Below are positions 8,470-16,403 of a DNA stretch of 64,000 nt, piece by piece; positions within the stretch are counted from its first letter, which is position 1, and every line of letters starts with the position of its first letter. This stretch comes from an uncultured Nocardiaceae bacterium. Its GTDB lineage: Bacteria; Actinomycetota; Actinomycetes; Mycobacteriales; Mycobacteriaceae. The translations under genes and the position numbers were made by a program. The stretch covers positions 1-64,000 of the forward strand of contig CAKZIX010000122.1 in NCBI GenBank assembly GCA_936936565.1, in the 5' to 3' direction. The notes beneath the pieces are model-generated. The model saw only the letters and a list, made by a program, of their open reading frames with translations. It was not told the DNA's origin and ran no database searches.

Positions 8470-9692
8470 GCACGTACGCGGCGCGCGATCGGGAGCGCTT
8501 CGTCGCGGAGGATCGCACCCGCAAGCGCAGTGATCGTGACGACTTCGCGCGCGATCGAGCGCGCATCGTGCACAGCGCCTCGCTGCGGAGGCTGTCGACG
8601 AAGACGCAGGTGTGGCAGGCCGGGACGGACGACTTCGTGCGCAACCGGTTGACGCACTCGCTCGAGGTCGCGCAGATCGGGCGCGAACTCGCGGACGCGC
8701 TCGGTTGCAACTCGGACGTCGTCGACGCCGCATGTCTCGCGCACGACATCGGCCACCCGCCGTTCGGGCACTTCGGCGAGAGCGTGCTCGACGCGCTCGC
8801 GGCCGACATCGGCGGGTTCGAGGGCAACGCGCAGACCTTCCGGCTGCTGACGCGCCTCGAGGCGAAGCGGCACACCTCGGGAGGGCGCTCCGTCGGGCTC
8901 AATCTCACGCGCGCGACGCTGGATGCGGCGACGAAGTACCCGTGGCGCCGTGGCGAGGGCCCGGCGGGCACCACGAAGTTCGGTGTCTACGAAGACGACG
9001 CGGACGTCTTCGCGTTCGTGCGCACCGAGGCGCCGGCACGCACGTGCCTCGAGGCGCAGGTCATGGACTGGGCCGACGACGTCGCCTACAGCGTCCATGA
9101 CATCGAGGACGCCGTCGCGGCCGGTGCGCTGGAGTTGCGGGCGTTGCGCTCGCCGGCTGAGCGTGCCGGCGTCATCGCCGCGGCGCGCGCCCGGTACGCG
9201 CCCGATCTGAGTGATGACGCGCTCGCGGAGGCCTTCGACGCCCTGCTGCACGACGACCTGCCGGCATCGTTCGTCGGTTCGCGCCGCGATCTGGCGGCGT
9301 TGAAGGACATGACGAGCAAGCTCATCGGCCGTTTCGCAGCGGCACCCGAGGACGCCACGCGCGCCGCGTACGGCCACCAGCCGCTCGCGCGGTACGACGC
9401 TGCGCTCGTCGTGCCCGACGACGTGCGTGCACAGGTCGCGGTCCTCAAGGGAATGTCGGCGCACTTCGTCATGTTCACGCAGGCACGCGAGGCGCAGCAC
9501 CGGGTGCAGCGCGAGGTCGTCGAGTCACTCGTCGCCCGTCTCGTCGCTGATCCCGAGCGCATGGACGTACCTTTTCTCGACGACGCGCGCGCCGCGGCCG
9601 ACGATGCCGGCGTGCTCCGCGTCGTCATCGACCAGGTCGCGTCGTTGACGGACGGGCGAGCGCTCGCGGAGGCGGCGCACGCCCCGTCGTGA
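8466..9692 (+). CDS. dgt: Deoxyguanosinetriphosphate triphosphohydrolase-like protein
   Basis: About 408-aa HD-superfamily dNTPase of the dGTPase type. It contains YAARDRERFVAED and FARDRARIVHSASLRRLSTKTQV at the N-terminus, and the HD metal site in RLTHSLEVAQIGREL and CLAHDIGHPPFGHFGE. The family hydrolyses dGTP to deoxyguanosine and triphosphate. No in-frame ATG, GTG or TTG lies near the natural N-terminus: the best start is CTG at 8466, with GAGGTG five bases upstream, overlapping the stop of the DUF3806 gene. The nearest upstream GTG (8271) would add 65 residues overlapping that gene. dnaG follows 93 bases on, a common actinobacterial order. Confidence 0.85.
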   Translation: MSTYAARDRERFVAEDRTRKRSDRDDFARDRARIVHSASLRRLSTKTQVWQAGTDDFVRNRLTHSLEVAQIGRELADALGCNSDVVDAACLAHDIGHPPFGHFGESVLDALAADIGGFEGNAQTFRLLTRLEAKRHTSGGRSVGLNLTRATLDAATKYPWRRGEGPAGTTKFGVYEDDADVFAFVRTEAPARTCLEAQVMDWADDVAYSVHDIEDAVAAGALELRALRSPAERAGVIAAARARYAPDLSDDALAEAFDALLHDDLPASFVGSRRDLAALKDMTSKLIGRFAAAPEDATRAAYGHQPLARYDAALVVPDDVRAQVAVLKGMSAHFVMFTQAREAQHRVQREVVESLVARLVADPERMDVPFLDDARAAADDAGVLRVVIDQVASLTDGRALAEAAHAPS

Positions 9693-9785
9693 CGATCGGA
9701 TGGGGTTGTCGGTGGCCGCGCCTACACTGACGGTGCGTGCCGAGCCGGCCGTGGCCGGGCATCGCGTGAGGTGGGAAGGAGTGAC

Positions 9786-11771
9786 GTGGCGGGGCTGATC
9801 AAGGCAGAGGACATCGCTGCCGTGAAGGATCGCGTCAACATCGAGGACGTCGTCTCCGAGCACGTGACGCTGCGGCGCGCGGGCGCCGGTTCGCTCAAGG
9901 GGTTGTGCCCGTTCCACGACGAGAAGACGCCGAGCTTCACCGTGCGCCCCGCCGTCGGTGTCTATCACTGTTTCGGGTGCGGTCAGTCGGGTGACGTCAT
10001 CTCGTTCGTCATGGAGACCGAGCACCTGTCGTTCACCGAGTCCGTCGAACGTCTCGCGGCGAAGGCCGGAATGGTGCTGCGCTACGAGGAGGGCGAGCGG
10101 CCCGACCGCGAGCCGCCGGGGCGGCGCATGCGGCTCATCGAGGCGCACCGCGTGGCGGAGGAGTTCTACACCGAGGCGCTGCTTCGCGACCCGTCTGCCC
10201 GCGCCGGGCGGGATTTCCTGCGCGCCAAGGGTTTCGACGGCAAGGCCGCGCAGCACTTCGGCGTCGGCTTCGCGCCACGCACCGGCGACGCGCTGACGGC
10301 GCACCTGCGCGCCAAGGGTTTCAGCCCCGAGGAGATGACGACTGCCGGGCTCGTCGGTCAGTCGTCGCGGGGCCTCTACGACCGGTTCCGTGGCCGCGTC
10401 GTCTGGCCGATCCGCGACATCACGGGCGACACCGTCGGCTTCGGCGCGCGCCGCATCTTCGAAGACGACCGCATCGAGGCGAAGTACCTCAACACGAGCG
10501 AGACGCCGGTCTACAAGAAGACCCACGTCCTGTACGGGTTGGACCTCGCGAAGAAGACGATCGCGCGCGAGCGACGCGCTGTCGTCGTCGAGGGCTACAC
10601 CGACGTCATGGCCGCGCACCTCGCGGGCGTCGACAATGCCGTCGCGACGTGTGGCACGGCGTTCGGCGTGGATCACATCAAGTCGTTGCGTCGCATCATG
10701 CGTGACGAGGCCGGGGGCACCCCCGCGCGCGTCATCTTCACGTTCGACGGTGACGCCGCCGGCCAGAAGGCGGCGATGAAGGCGTTCGACGAGGATCAGC
10801 GCTGGGCGAGCCAGTCGTTCGTCGCCGTCGCGAAGGACGGGATGGACCCGTGCGACCTGCGCCTGCGCCAGGGCGATGAGGCGGTGCGCGGTCTCATCGA
10901 AGACGCGGTGCCGATGTTCGAGTTCGCCGTGCGCACGACGATCGCGGGGTTCGACCTCGACCACGCGGAGGGGCGCGTCGCCGCCATGCGCGCGGTGGCC
11001 CCCATCATCGCCGGCATCCGTGACCAGACGCTGCGGCCCGAGTACGTGCGCACGGTCGCCGGGTGGATCGGAGTCGAGATCGAGCAGCTCAGCGCAGCCG
11101 TGCGCACCGCGCCGCGCGGCAAGCTGAGCGAGCGACGCCCGCCGCGGCGGGAGGAGTCGCCGGCCGCATCGCGGCAGGGTTCTCAGCAGCCATCGTCGGG
11201 CCCCGGCGGTGGGCAGCGCGAGGGCCAGAGCGTGTCGGAGGCCGCTGAGCCGCAGCGTCCGAGCATCCCGAAGCCGAACCCGCGTGATCCGTCGATCGCG
11301 GGGGAGCGGCAGCTGTTGCAGGTGATGCTGCAGTACCCGGAGTCGTTGAAGGGCACCGTGTTCGATCAGCTCGTACCGGGGGACTTCAGCGCGCCGGCGC
11401 ACCAGCTCATCCTGGCGGCGGCGATCGGGGCCGGCGGACCGGGTTCCGTGGCGTCGATCGGGGCGTGGAACGAGGCCGTACGACGCGGCACCGACCCACA
11501 GCTGCACGACGTGCTCAACGAGCTCGTCGTCCGTGACCTGCCGACGAAACTCGACGAGGCGACGGGCCGCCCGGATGAGCGTTATGTCGCGGCGCTCATC
11601 CAGAACGTGCAGGAGGGCGCGCTCAGCTCGGCGATCGCCGATGCCATGGGGCAGCTTCGCCGGCTCGACCCGAACGCGCCGGGTTACGCAGACGCCTCCC
11701 GCGCAGCGAGTGCGCGCCTGTTCCAGTTGCAGACGCAGCTCAACGCGCTGCGCGAGGCCGGTCTGAGATAG
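9786..11771 (+). CDS. dnaG: DNA primase
   Basis: 661-aa primase that lays RNA primers at the replication fork. The zinc finger CPFH...CFGCG lies near residue 40. The TOPRIM domain contains VVVEGYTDVMAAH and later FTFDGDAAGQKAAMKAF. A low-complexity linker around residues 440-500 leads to the C-terminal DnaB-binding helical domain. The GTG start has GGAAGGAG just upstream and gives the canonical N-terminus AGLIKAEDIAAVKDRVNIEDVV. The length is usual for actinobacteria. Confidence 0.95.
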   Translation: MAGLIKAEDIAAVKDRVNIEDVVSEHVTLRRAGAGSLKGLCPFHDEKTPSFTVRPAVGVYHCFGCGQSGDVISFVMETEHLSFTESVERLAAKAGMVLRYEEGERPDREPPGRRMRLIEAHRVAEEFYTEALLRDPSARAGRDFLRAKGFDGKAAQHFGVGFAPRTGDALTAHLRAKGFSPEEMTTAGLVGQSSRGLYDRFRGRVVWPIRDITGDTVGFGARRIFEDDRIEAKYLNTSETPVYKKTHVLYGLDLAKKTIARERRAVVVEGYTDVMAAHLAGVDNAVATCGTAFGVDHIKSLRRIMRDEAGGTPARVIFTFDGDAAGQKAAMKAFDEDQRWASQSFVAVAKDGMDPCDLRLRQGDEAVRGLIEDAVPMFEFAVRTTIAGFDLDHAEGRVAAMRAVAPIIAGIRDQTLRPEYVRTVAGWIGVEIEQLSAAVRTAPRGKLSERRPPRREESPAASRQGSQQPSSGPGGGQREGQSVSEAAEPQRPSIPKPNPRDPSIAGERQLLQVMLQYPESLKGTVFDQLVPGDFSAPAHQLILAAAIGAGGPGSVASIGAWNEAVRRGTDPQLHDVLNELVVRDLPTKLDEATGRPDERYVAALIQNVQEGALSSAIADAMGQLRRLDPNAPGYADASRAASARLFQLQTQLNALREAGLR

Positions 11772-11798
11772 GTGCCCCGGGCGAGCGCAAGGCTGCGA

Positions 11799-11829
11799 TT
11801 GTGAACGCGCGTCGAACCTTTGCTATAGT
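11799..11829 (+). promoter_or_regulatory. Putative promoter of tRNA-Asn
   Basis: TTGTGA (11799-11804) and TATAGT (11824-11829) are spaced by 19 bases, about 50 bases before the tRNA. Good -10 match; spacing slightly long. Confidence 0.45.
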
Positions 11830-11879
11830 TACGGCGCGCCAAACGTTCGGGTGAGAGCCTGAACCGCTGGGTCGAGCAT

Positions 11880-11952
11880 TCCCCTATAGCTCAATTGGCA
11901 GAGCATTCGACTGTTAATCGGAGGGTTCTTGGTTCGAGTCCAAGTGGGGGAG
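11880..11952 (+). tRNA. tRNA-Asn(GTT)
   Basis: 73-base cloverleaf. Acceptor TCCCCTA pairs with TGGGGGA, the D arm begins AGCTCAATTGGCAGAGC, the anticodon GTT lies in CTGTTAATC, and the T arm is CTTGG-TTCGAGT-CCAAG. Discriminator G, CCA not fully encoded. Confidence 0.95.
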
Positions 11953-11961
11953 CATCACCGG

Positions 11962-11996
11962 GAACCGCCCCGTATCACCATGATACGGGGCGGTTC
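11962..11996 (+). terminator. Terminator after tRNA-Asn
   Basis: Perfect 16-bp inverted repeat (11962-11977 with 11981-11996) and a three-base loop, ten bases after the tRNA. Confidence 0.8.
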
Positions 11997-12043
11997 TCGC
12001 ATGCTGTGGCGGCTCGTGCGCCGCTGAGCGCGTCCTGACGCAA

Positions 12044-12091
12044 CACGACGCGGGGGCCTCGACCGATCATGGTCGAGGCCCCCGCGTCGTG
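12044..12091. terminator. Terminator downstream of gluD
   Basis: Perfect 21-bp inverted repeat (12044-12064 with 12071-12091) and a six-base loop, ending ten bases from the gluD stop; acts for the reverse-strand glu operon. Confidence 0.85.
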
Positions 12092-12101
12092 TGCGCGAAC
12101 G

Positions 12102-13016
12102 TCAGGTCGTGTGTTGCTCGCCGAAGTTGACGCCCGGGGCGCCGGTGACGGCGACTCCGGCAGTCACGCCCGCGCCCGGCCCGTCGCCGTGTTCGCCCGC
12201 GCCGGCTGCCTGCCCGCGGTTCTGCAGGCGCTTCTCGACGAGGACGGCGATCTTCGAGATCGTGTAGTTGAGCGCGATGTAGATGAGCGCCACGACGAAG
12301 ATCATCGGCACGATGTTCGCCGACGAGACCGCGGCGTTCTTGGCCTTGTAGAGCATCTCGCCGTAGAGCACGTTGTACCCCAGCGCGGTGTCCTTGAGCA
12401 CGACGACGAGCTGGCTGATGAGCGTCGGCATCATCGCGGTGATCGCCTGCGGCAGCAGGATCGAGCGCAGGGTCTGCGTCTGTGTCAGACCGACGGACAG
12501 ACCCCCCTCACGCTGCCCGTTCGGCAGCTGGTCGACGCCGGAGCGGATGACCTCGGCGACGACCGCACCGTTGTAGATGACGAGGGCGACGACCGTCGCG
12601 ATGAACGGGTTGTTGTCGTTGTCACCGCGGGTCGAGAGCCAGCCGTAGACGAACAGCATCATGAGCAACACGGGCACGGCACGGCCCAGCTCGACGATGA
12701 CGCCGGCGACCCACCGCAGGGGCCGCACGTGCGACATGCGGGCCATCGCGAAGACGATGCCGAAGACGGCGGCGCCGATCATGGCGGTGCCGGCGGCCTT
12801 CAACGTGCCGAGCAGGCCCGGCAGGATGTAGTCCTGCCACGTCGAGGCCTCGAGGAACGGCTTCCACATGGCCGAGGTGAGCTGGCCCTTGTCGTCGAGA
12901 CGGCGGTAGACGAGCCACAGCAGGCCGAGAAGGACGAGGGCGCCGAGCACCGTCAGGACGGCGTGTCGCCGGCGGGCCTTCGGGCCCGGGGCGTCGAAGA
13001 GAACTCCGCTACTCAT
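12102..13016 (-). CDS. gluD: Glutamate-type ABC transporter permease GluD
   Basis: 304-aa His/Glu/Gln-type amino-acid permease (HisM family). It has an N-terminal transmembrane segment near 20-40, a long periplasmic stretch, and a five-helix BPD core (about 65-270). The EAA-like loop is IRSGVDQLPNGQREGGLSVGLTQTQTL, written here in two parts: IRSGVDQLPNGQREG then LSVGLTQTQTL. The C-terminal tail is Gly/Ala-rich. Last gene of gluA-gluB-gluC-gluD on the reverse strand; its start overlaps the gluC stop by four bases. Glutamate specificity is inferred from the resemblance to the corynebacterial gluABCD order. Confidence 0.85.
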   Translation of the reverse strand: MSSGVLFDAPGPKARRRHAVLTVLGALVLLGLLWLVYRRLDDKGQLTSAMWKPFLEASTWQDYILPGLLGTLKAAGTAMIGAAVFGIVFAMARMSHVRPLRWVAGVIVELGRAVPVLLMMLFVYGWLSTRGDNDNNPFIATVVALVIYNGAVVAEVIRSGVDQLPNGQREGGLSVGLTQTQTLRSILLPQAITAMMPTLISQLVVVLKDTALGYNVLYGEMLYKAKNAAVSSANIVPMIFVVALIYIALNYTISKIAVLVEKRLQNRGQAAGAGEHGDGPGAGVTAGVAVTGAPGVNFGEQHTT

Positions 13017-13693
13017 CGCTTCACCGCCAGTTTCTTGCCGAGGTAGCCGACGAGCAGACCCGTCGGCAGGGTCAGTGCCACGAAGGCGAGGGCCGAGGCG
13101 AAGAACGCCTGGTTGAGCAGGCCCGGGTCGTCCTCGGTCACCTTCGCCAGCATCGCGGCCATCTCCATGACGCCGATGACGACGGCGACCGTGGTGTTCT
13201 TCGTCAGCGCGATGAGCGCGTTGCCGAGGGGGACGATCGCGCCGCGGAACGCCTGCGGCAGGATGACCTCACGCAGTGACTGGCTGAACGTGAGCCCGAT
13301 CGAACGCGCGGCCTCGGCCTGCCCGAGCGGGATCGTGTTGACGCCGGAACGCAGCGCCTCGCAGACGTAGGCGGCGTGGTACACCGTCAGGCCGAGCACC
13401 GCCAGGCGGAAGTTGTTCGTCGTGAAGAAGTCGGGGCTCTTGCTGTCCGCGAGCTCGACGCCGAGCTTGGCCCACAGCACGAGGTTGCACGACAGGATGA
13501 TGAGCGTCAGGGGAGTGTTGCGGAAGATGTTGATGTAGGACGTGCCGAGGAAGCGCAGCATCGGCACCGGCGACATGCGCAGGACGGCGACGAGCGTGCC
13601 GAGGACGAGGGAGCCCACGGCGGCCACGAGGGTCAGCTTGATCGTCATCCACAACGCGTCGAGCAGATGATAATCGCTGAAAAGCGTTGACAT
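13013..13693 (-). CDS. gluC: Glutamate-type ABC transporter permease GluC
   Basis: 226-aa permease of the HisM family with five hydrophobic helices. The EAA loop includes RSGVNTIPLGQAEAARSIGL, typical of polar amino-acid importers. It partners GluD in a heterodimeric channel energised by GluA and fed by GluB. It overlaps gluD by four bases, implying coupled translation; 65 bases separate it from gluB. ATG start after AAGGCC. Confidence 0.87.
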   Translation of the reverse strand: MSTLFSDYHLLDALWMTIKLTLVAAVGSLVLGTLVAVLRMSPVPMLRFLGTSYINIFRNTPLTLIILSCNLVLWAKLGVELADSKSPDFFTTNNFRLAVLGLTVYHAAYVCEALRSGVNTIPLGQAEAARSIGLTFSQSLREVILPQAFRGAIVPLGNALIALTKNTTVAVVIGVMEMAAMLAKVTEDDPGLLNQAFFASALAFVALTLPTGLLVGYLGKKLAVKR

Positions 13694-13758
13694 GCAAGGC
13701 CTTTCAATGGGTGACGGTGACGGGCGCGGCGGGTGCCGCGCCCGTCACCGCGCGTGGA

Positions 13759-14580
13759 TCAGGAGCAGGCTGCCGGCTTCGGCGGGTTGAGCTTCGTGTC
13801 GTAGCGGAAGTCGGCGCCGAGGTTCGACTCGACGGCCTTCTTCCACTCACCGGAGTCGACCATCTTCGTGATGGCCTTGTTGACCTTCTCGCAGGTGTCC
13901 TTGTCGCCCTTCTTAAGGCCGACGCCGTACTTCTCCTCGGTGAAGGCATCGCCGACGAGCTTGAACTTGCCCTTGTAGGCATCCTGGTTGGCGTAGCCGG
14001 CGAGGATCGTGTTGTCCGTCGTCATCGCGTCGATGGCGCCGGAGGCGAGCGCGTCCGCGCACTCGGAGTACTTGTCGTACTGCTGGGGGACGAGGTTCGG
14101 CTGCTGCTTCTTCAGGTTGTCGACCGACGTCGAGCCGGTGACGGAGCAGACCTTCTTGCCCGCGAGGTCCTTGACGCTCTTGATGTCGCTGTCCGCCTTC
14201 GTCAGGACCGACTGGCCGGCGACGAAGTAGGGGCCGCCGAAGGAGACCTGCTGCTTGCGCTTGTCGGTGATCGAGTACGTGGCGAAGATCATCTTGACGG
14301 TGCCCGCCTCGAGCATCTTCTCGCGCTGCTTGGAGGGCGACTCGACGAAGTCGATCTTGTCCTCGCCGTAGCCCATCTCCTTCGCGACGTACTTGGCGAC
14401 GTCGACGTCGAGGCCCTTGTAGTCCGAGCCGGCCTTGAGTCCGAGGCCGGGCTGGTCGTACTTGATGCCGATCTTGATCTTGTCGCCCGAGCCGGACGAG
14501 CTCTTGTCGTCGCTGCCGCCACAGGCCGTCAGGCCGAGGGCGAGGGCGGCGACACCTGCGGTGGCGATGGCACGCTTCAT
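13759..14580 (-). CDS. gluB: Glutamate-binding lipoprotein GluB
   Basis: 273-aa extracytoplasmic solute-binding protein of the SBP_bac_3 family. Its lipoprotein signal ends in lipobox LTAC near residue 20, followed by a Ser/Gly linker and the binding core starting at IKIGIKYDQPGLGLK. ATG chosen for a compact signal peptide; a longer upstream frame exists but would bury it. GluB captures the amino acid and docks to GluC/GluD. A 34-base gap separates it from gluA. Confidence 0.87.
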   Translation of the reverse strand: MKRAIATAGVAALALGLTACGGSDDKSSSGSGDKIKIGIKYDQPGLGLKAGSDYKGLDVDVAKYVAKEMGYGEDKIDFVESPSKQREKMLEAGTVKMIFATYSITDKRKQQVSFGGPYFVAGQSVLTKADSDIKSVKDLAGKKVCSVTGSTSVDNLKKQQPNLVPQQYDKYSECADALASGAIDAMTTDNTILAGYANQDAYKGKFKLVGDAFTEEKYGVGLKKGDKDTCEKVNKAITKMVDSGEWKKAVESNLGADFRYDTKLNPPKPAACS

Positions 14581-14614
14581 GTCTGTTTCCTCCTGGGTTT
14601 GCTGACGGCCTGCG

Positions 14615-15403
14615 TCAGTGGGTGAGGATCTTGCCGAGGAAGTCCCGGGCACGATCGGTCGTCGGGTTGCTGAAGAACTGTTCGGGGGCCGCCTGCTCGA
14701 GGATGGCGCCGTCCGCCATGAAGATCACGCGGTCGGCGGCGCGGCGGGCGAAGCCCATCTCGTGGGTGACGCAGATCATCGTCATGCCGTCGGCGGCGAG
14801 CTGCGCCATGACGTCGAGGACCTCGTTGATCATCTCGGGGTCGAGCGCTGACGTCGGCTCGTCGAAGAGCATCACCTTCGGTTCCATCGCGAGGGAGCGG
14901 GCGATGGCGACGCGTTGCTGCTGGCCGCCGGAGAGCTGGGCCGGGAACTTCTTCGCCTGGTGGGCGACACCGACGCGTTCGAGCAGCTCCATCGCCTTCG
15001 CCTCCGCGTCGGCCTTGCTCTGCTTGCGGACCTTGATGGGGCCGAGGGTGACATTGTCGAGAATCGTCTTGTGGGCGAACAGGTTGAACGACTGGAACAC
15101 CATGCCGACGTCGGCGCGCAGCTTCGCCAGCGCCGCGCCCTCCTCGGGCAGCGCCTTGCCGTCGATCGTGATCGTTCCGGACTCGATCGTCTCGAGCCGG
15201 TTGATCGTGCGGCACAGCGTCGACTTGCCGGATCCCGAGGGGCCGAGCACGACGACGACCTCACCGCGATTGACGCTCAGGTCGATGTCCTTGAGGACGT
15301 GCAGGTCGCCGAAGTGCTTGTTCACTCCGTCGAGCACGACGAGGGGTTCGCCTCGCTGGGCGGTGATGTCACTGTGCGCTGGGGCAGTGGTGGCTCCGGT
15401 CAT
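14615..15403 (-). CDS. gluA: Glutamate-type ABC transporter ATPase GluA
   Basis: 262-aa ABC ATPase of polar amino-acid importers, with Walker A GPSGSGKST, signature LSGGQQQRVAIARSLA, Walker B VMLFDEPTSALDPE and H-loop VTHEMGFA. First gene of the operon. The ATG at 15403 was preferred; a GTG eight codons upstream (15427) is possible and neither has a clear ribosome-binding site. Confidence 0.9.
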   Translation of the reverse strand: MTGATTAPAHSDITAQRGEPLVVLDGVNKHFGDLHVLKDIDLSVNRGEVVVVLGPSGSGKSTLCRTINRLETIESGTITIDGKALPEEGAALAKLRADVGMVFQSFNLFAHKTILDNVTLGPIKVRKQSKADAEAKAMELLERVGVAHQAKKFPAQLSGGQQQRVAIARSLAMEPKVMLFDEPTSALDPEMINEVLDVMAQLAADGMTMICVTHEMGFARRAADRVIFMADGAILEQAAPEQFFSNPTTDRARDFLGKILTH

Positions 15404-15556
15404 GGCAGTGATCGTAGTCACGCCCACAGGCCGCTACGGCGCCGCCGCGCTCATTCGTGACCTAATTGCTACACATGAGCGTGGATAGGTTGTCGATATC
15501 TACTGACCCGTCAGATCCCGCAGCACCCGCGCTCGTCTCACGCTGTTGACGACTCA

Positions 15557-15587
15557 CGACCCCGGCTCCACCTGGTGGCCGGGGTCG
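15557..15587. terminator. Hairpin between gluA and the 217-aa protein gene
   Basis: CGACCCCGG (15557-15565) pairs with CCGGGGTCG (15579-15587), with further partial pairing inside. It lies 20 bases past the stop of the reverse-strand 217-aa gene, so it probably terminates that gene. Confidence 0.6.
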
Positions 15588-15607
15588 CAAGCGAATCTGT
15601 GGGTGTC

Positions 15608-16261
15608 TCAGGCGGCGAGGACGCGTTGTGACGCTGCCGCGCGCTGCGCCGACTGGATCAGGGCGCGCGACGAACCCGACGCGAGCGTACCGGTGAGCGA
15701 CATCGTCAGCACCGGGGAACCGTCGACGCTCGTGAGCTGGAGGCCGACGCGCACACCGTCAGCGTCGAGGTGGGCGCGCAGCTGCCCGACCGTCTCGGTC
15801 GGGGTGCCGTCGATGACGAGCCGCCCCTGGACGTGCCTGCCGTCGGCGCCGGTGACGAACATGCCGAGGCGCTCGCCGTCGTGGACGATCTCGGCGATGT
15901 GCGCGACGGGGGTGTCGTCCTCGTCGAGGACCCAGTAGATACGGGGCGCGACGGCGTCGCGGGCCGGCTGCGCGAGCATGAGGACGCGACCGTCCGTGCG
16001 GCCACAGGCGGCGAGAACGTCACGCTTACGCGCGGCGAACTCATCCGCGGTGAACGCGCCGAGGTCGTACGAGCGGAAGCCATGCGCCCACCGGGAGAGG
16101 CGTACGGGCAGGTCGAGGTCGGCGAGCCACAGTTCAGCTGCCTGGGTAGAGCTGACAGGCAGCGGCGCCGTCCAGGTCTGGTGCAGCCGGAGGCGGGCCA
16201 GTGCGGGCAGGCTCAGGCCAAGGTCACTGAAAGATGTGTCGGTCTCGAGTGCCATGCTCAT
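15608..16261 (-). CDS. Unrecognised protein divergent from the CarH-like regulator
   Basis: 217-aa soluble protein I do not recognise. It has no signal peptide or membrane segment. The N-terminal half is Leu-rich with LRLHQTWTAPLPVSS and a WAHGFRSYDLGAFTADEF segment. The middle IYWVLDEDDTPVAHIAEI and RLGMFVTGADGR stretches look like beta strands, and the tail is Ala-rich. Start at the first of two ATGs, which has AAGGGG six bases upstream. It shares a 142-base divergent promoter region with the MerR/cobalamin regulator, so it is a likely target. A Tyr/Asp-rich regulatory domain or a stress protein are guesses only. Confidence 0.7.
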   Translation of the reverse strand: MSMALETDTSFSDLGLSLPALARLRLHQTWTAPLPVSSTQAAELWLADLDLPVRLSRWAHGFRSYDLGAFTADEFAARKRDVLAACGRTDGRVLMLAQPARDAVAPRIYWVLDEDDTPVAHIAEIVHDGERLGMFVTGADGRHVQGRLVIDGTPTETVGQLRAHLDADGVRVGLQLTSVDGSPVLTMSLTGTLASGSSRALIQSAQRAAASQRVLAA

Positions 16262-16328
16262 GGTCGGCCCCTTCTGGTCGGCAGCTGCGGCGGGCGCCGA
16301 CGAATGGGAACTCGCTGTGTGCGGCGTT

Positions 16329-16397
16329 CCTTTGAACGTAAGGCGGGGTGACAGGCGACGACAAACCTTTGTCTAACGTTCTCAAGGTCGCTAATCT
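16329..16397. promoter_or_regulatory. Divergent promoter with nested repeats, candidate CarH-like operator
   Basis: Forward promoter: TTGTCT (16369-16374), 17 bases, TAATCT (16392-16397); the ATG is seven bases after the -10, so the mRNA is probably leaderless. Reverse promoter candidate: TTGTCG and TACGTT with 18 bases between. The two -35s share the palindrome ACAAAccTTTGT (16361-16372). Similar elements CCTTTGAACGTAAG (16329-16342, forward) and CCTTGAGAACGTTAG (16373-16387, reverse) flank it as an imperfect inverted pair. Confidence 0.55.
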
Positions 16398-16403
16398 CGG
16401 CGT

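Noticed and set aside
9525..11507. 660-codon reverse frame across dgt and dnaG
   Set aside because: Antisense shadow; dnaG has clear zinc-finger and TOPRIM motifs on the other strand.
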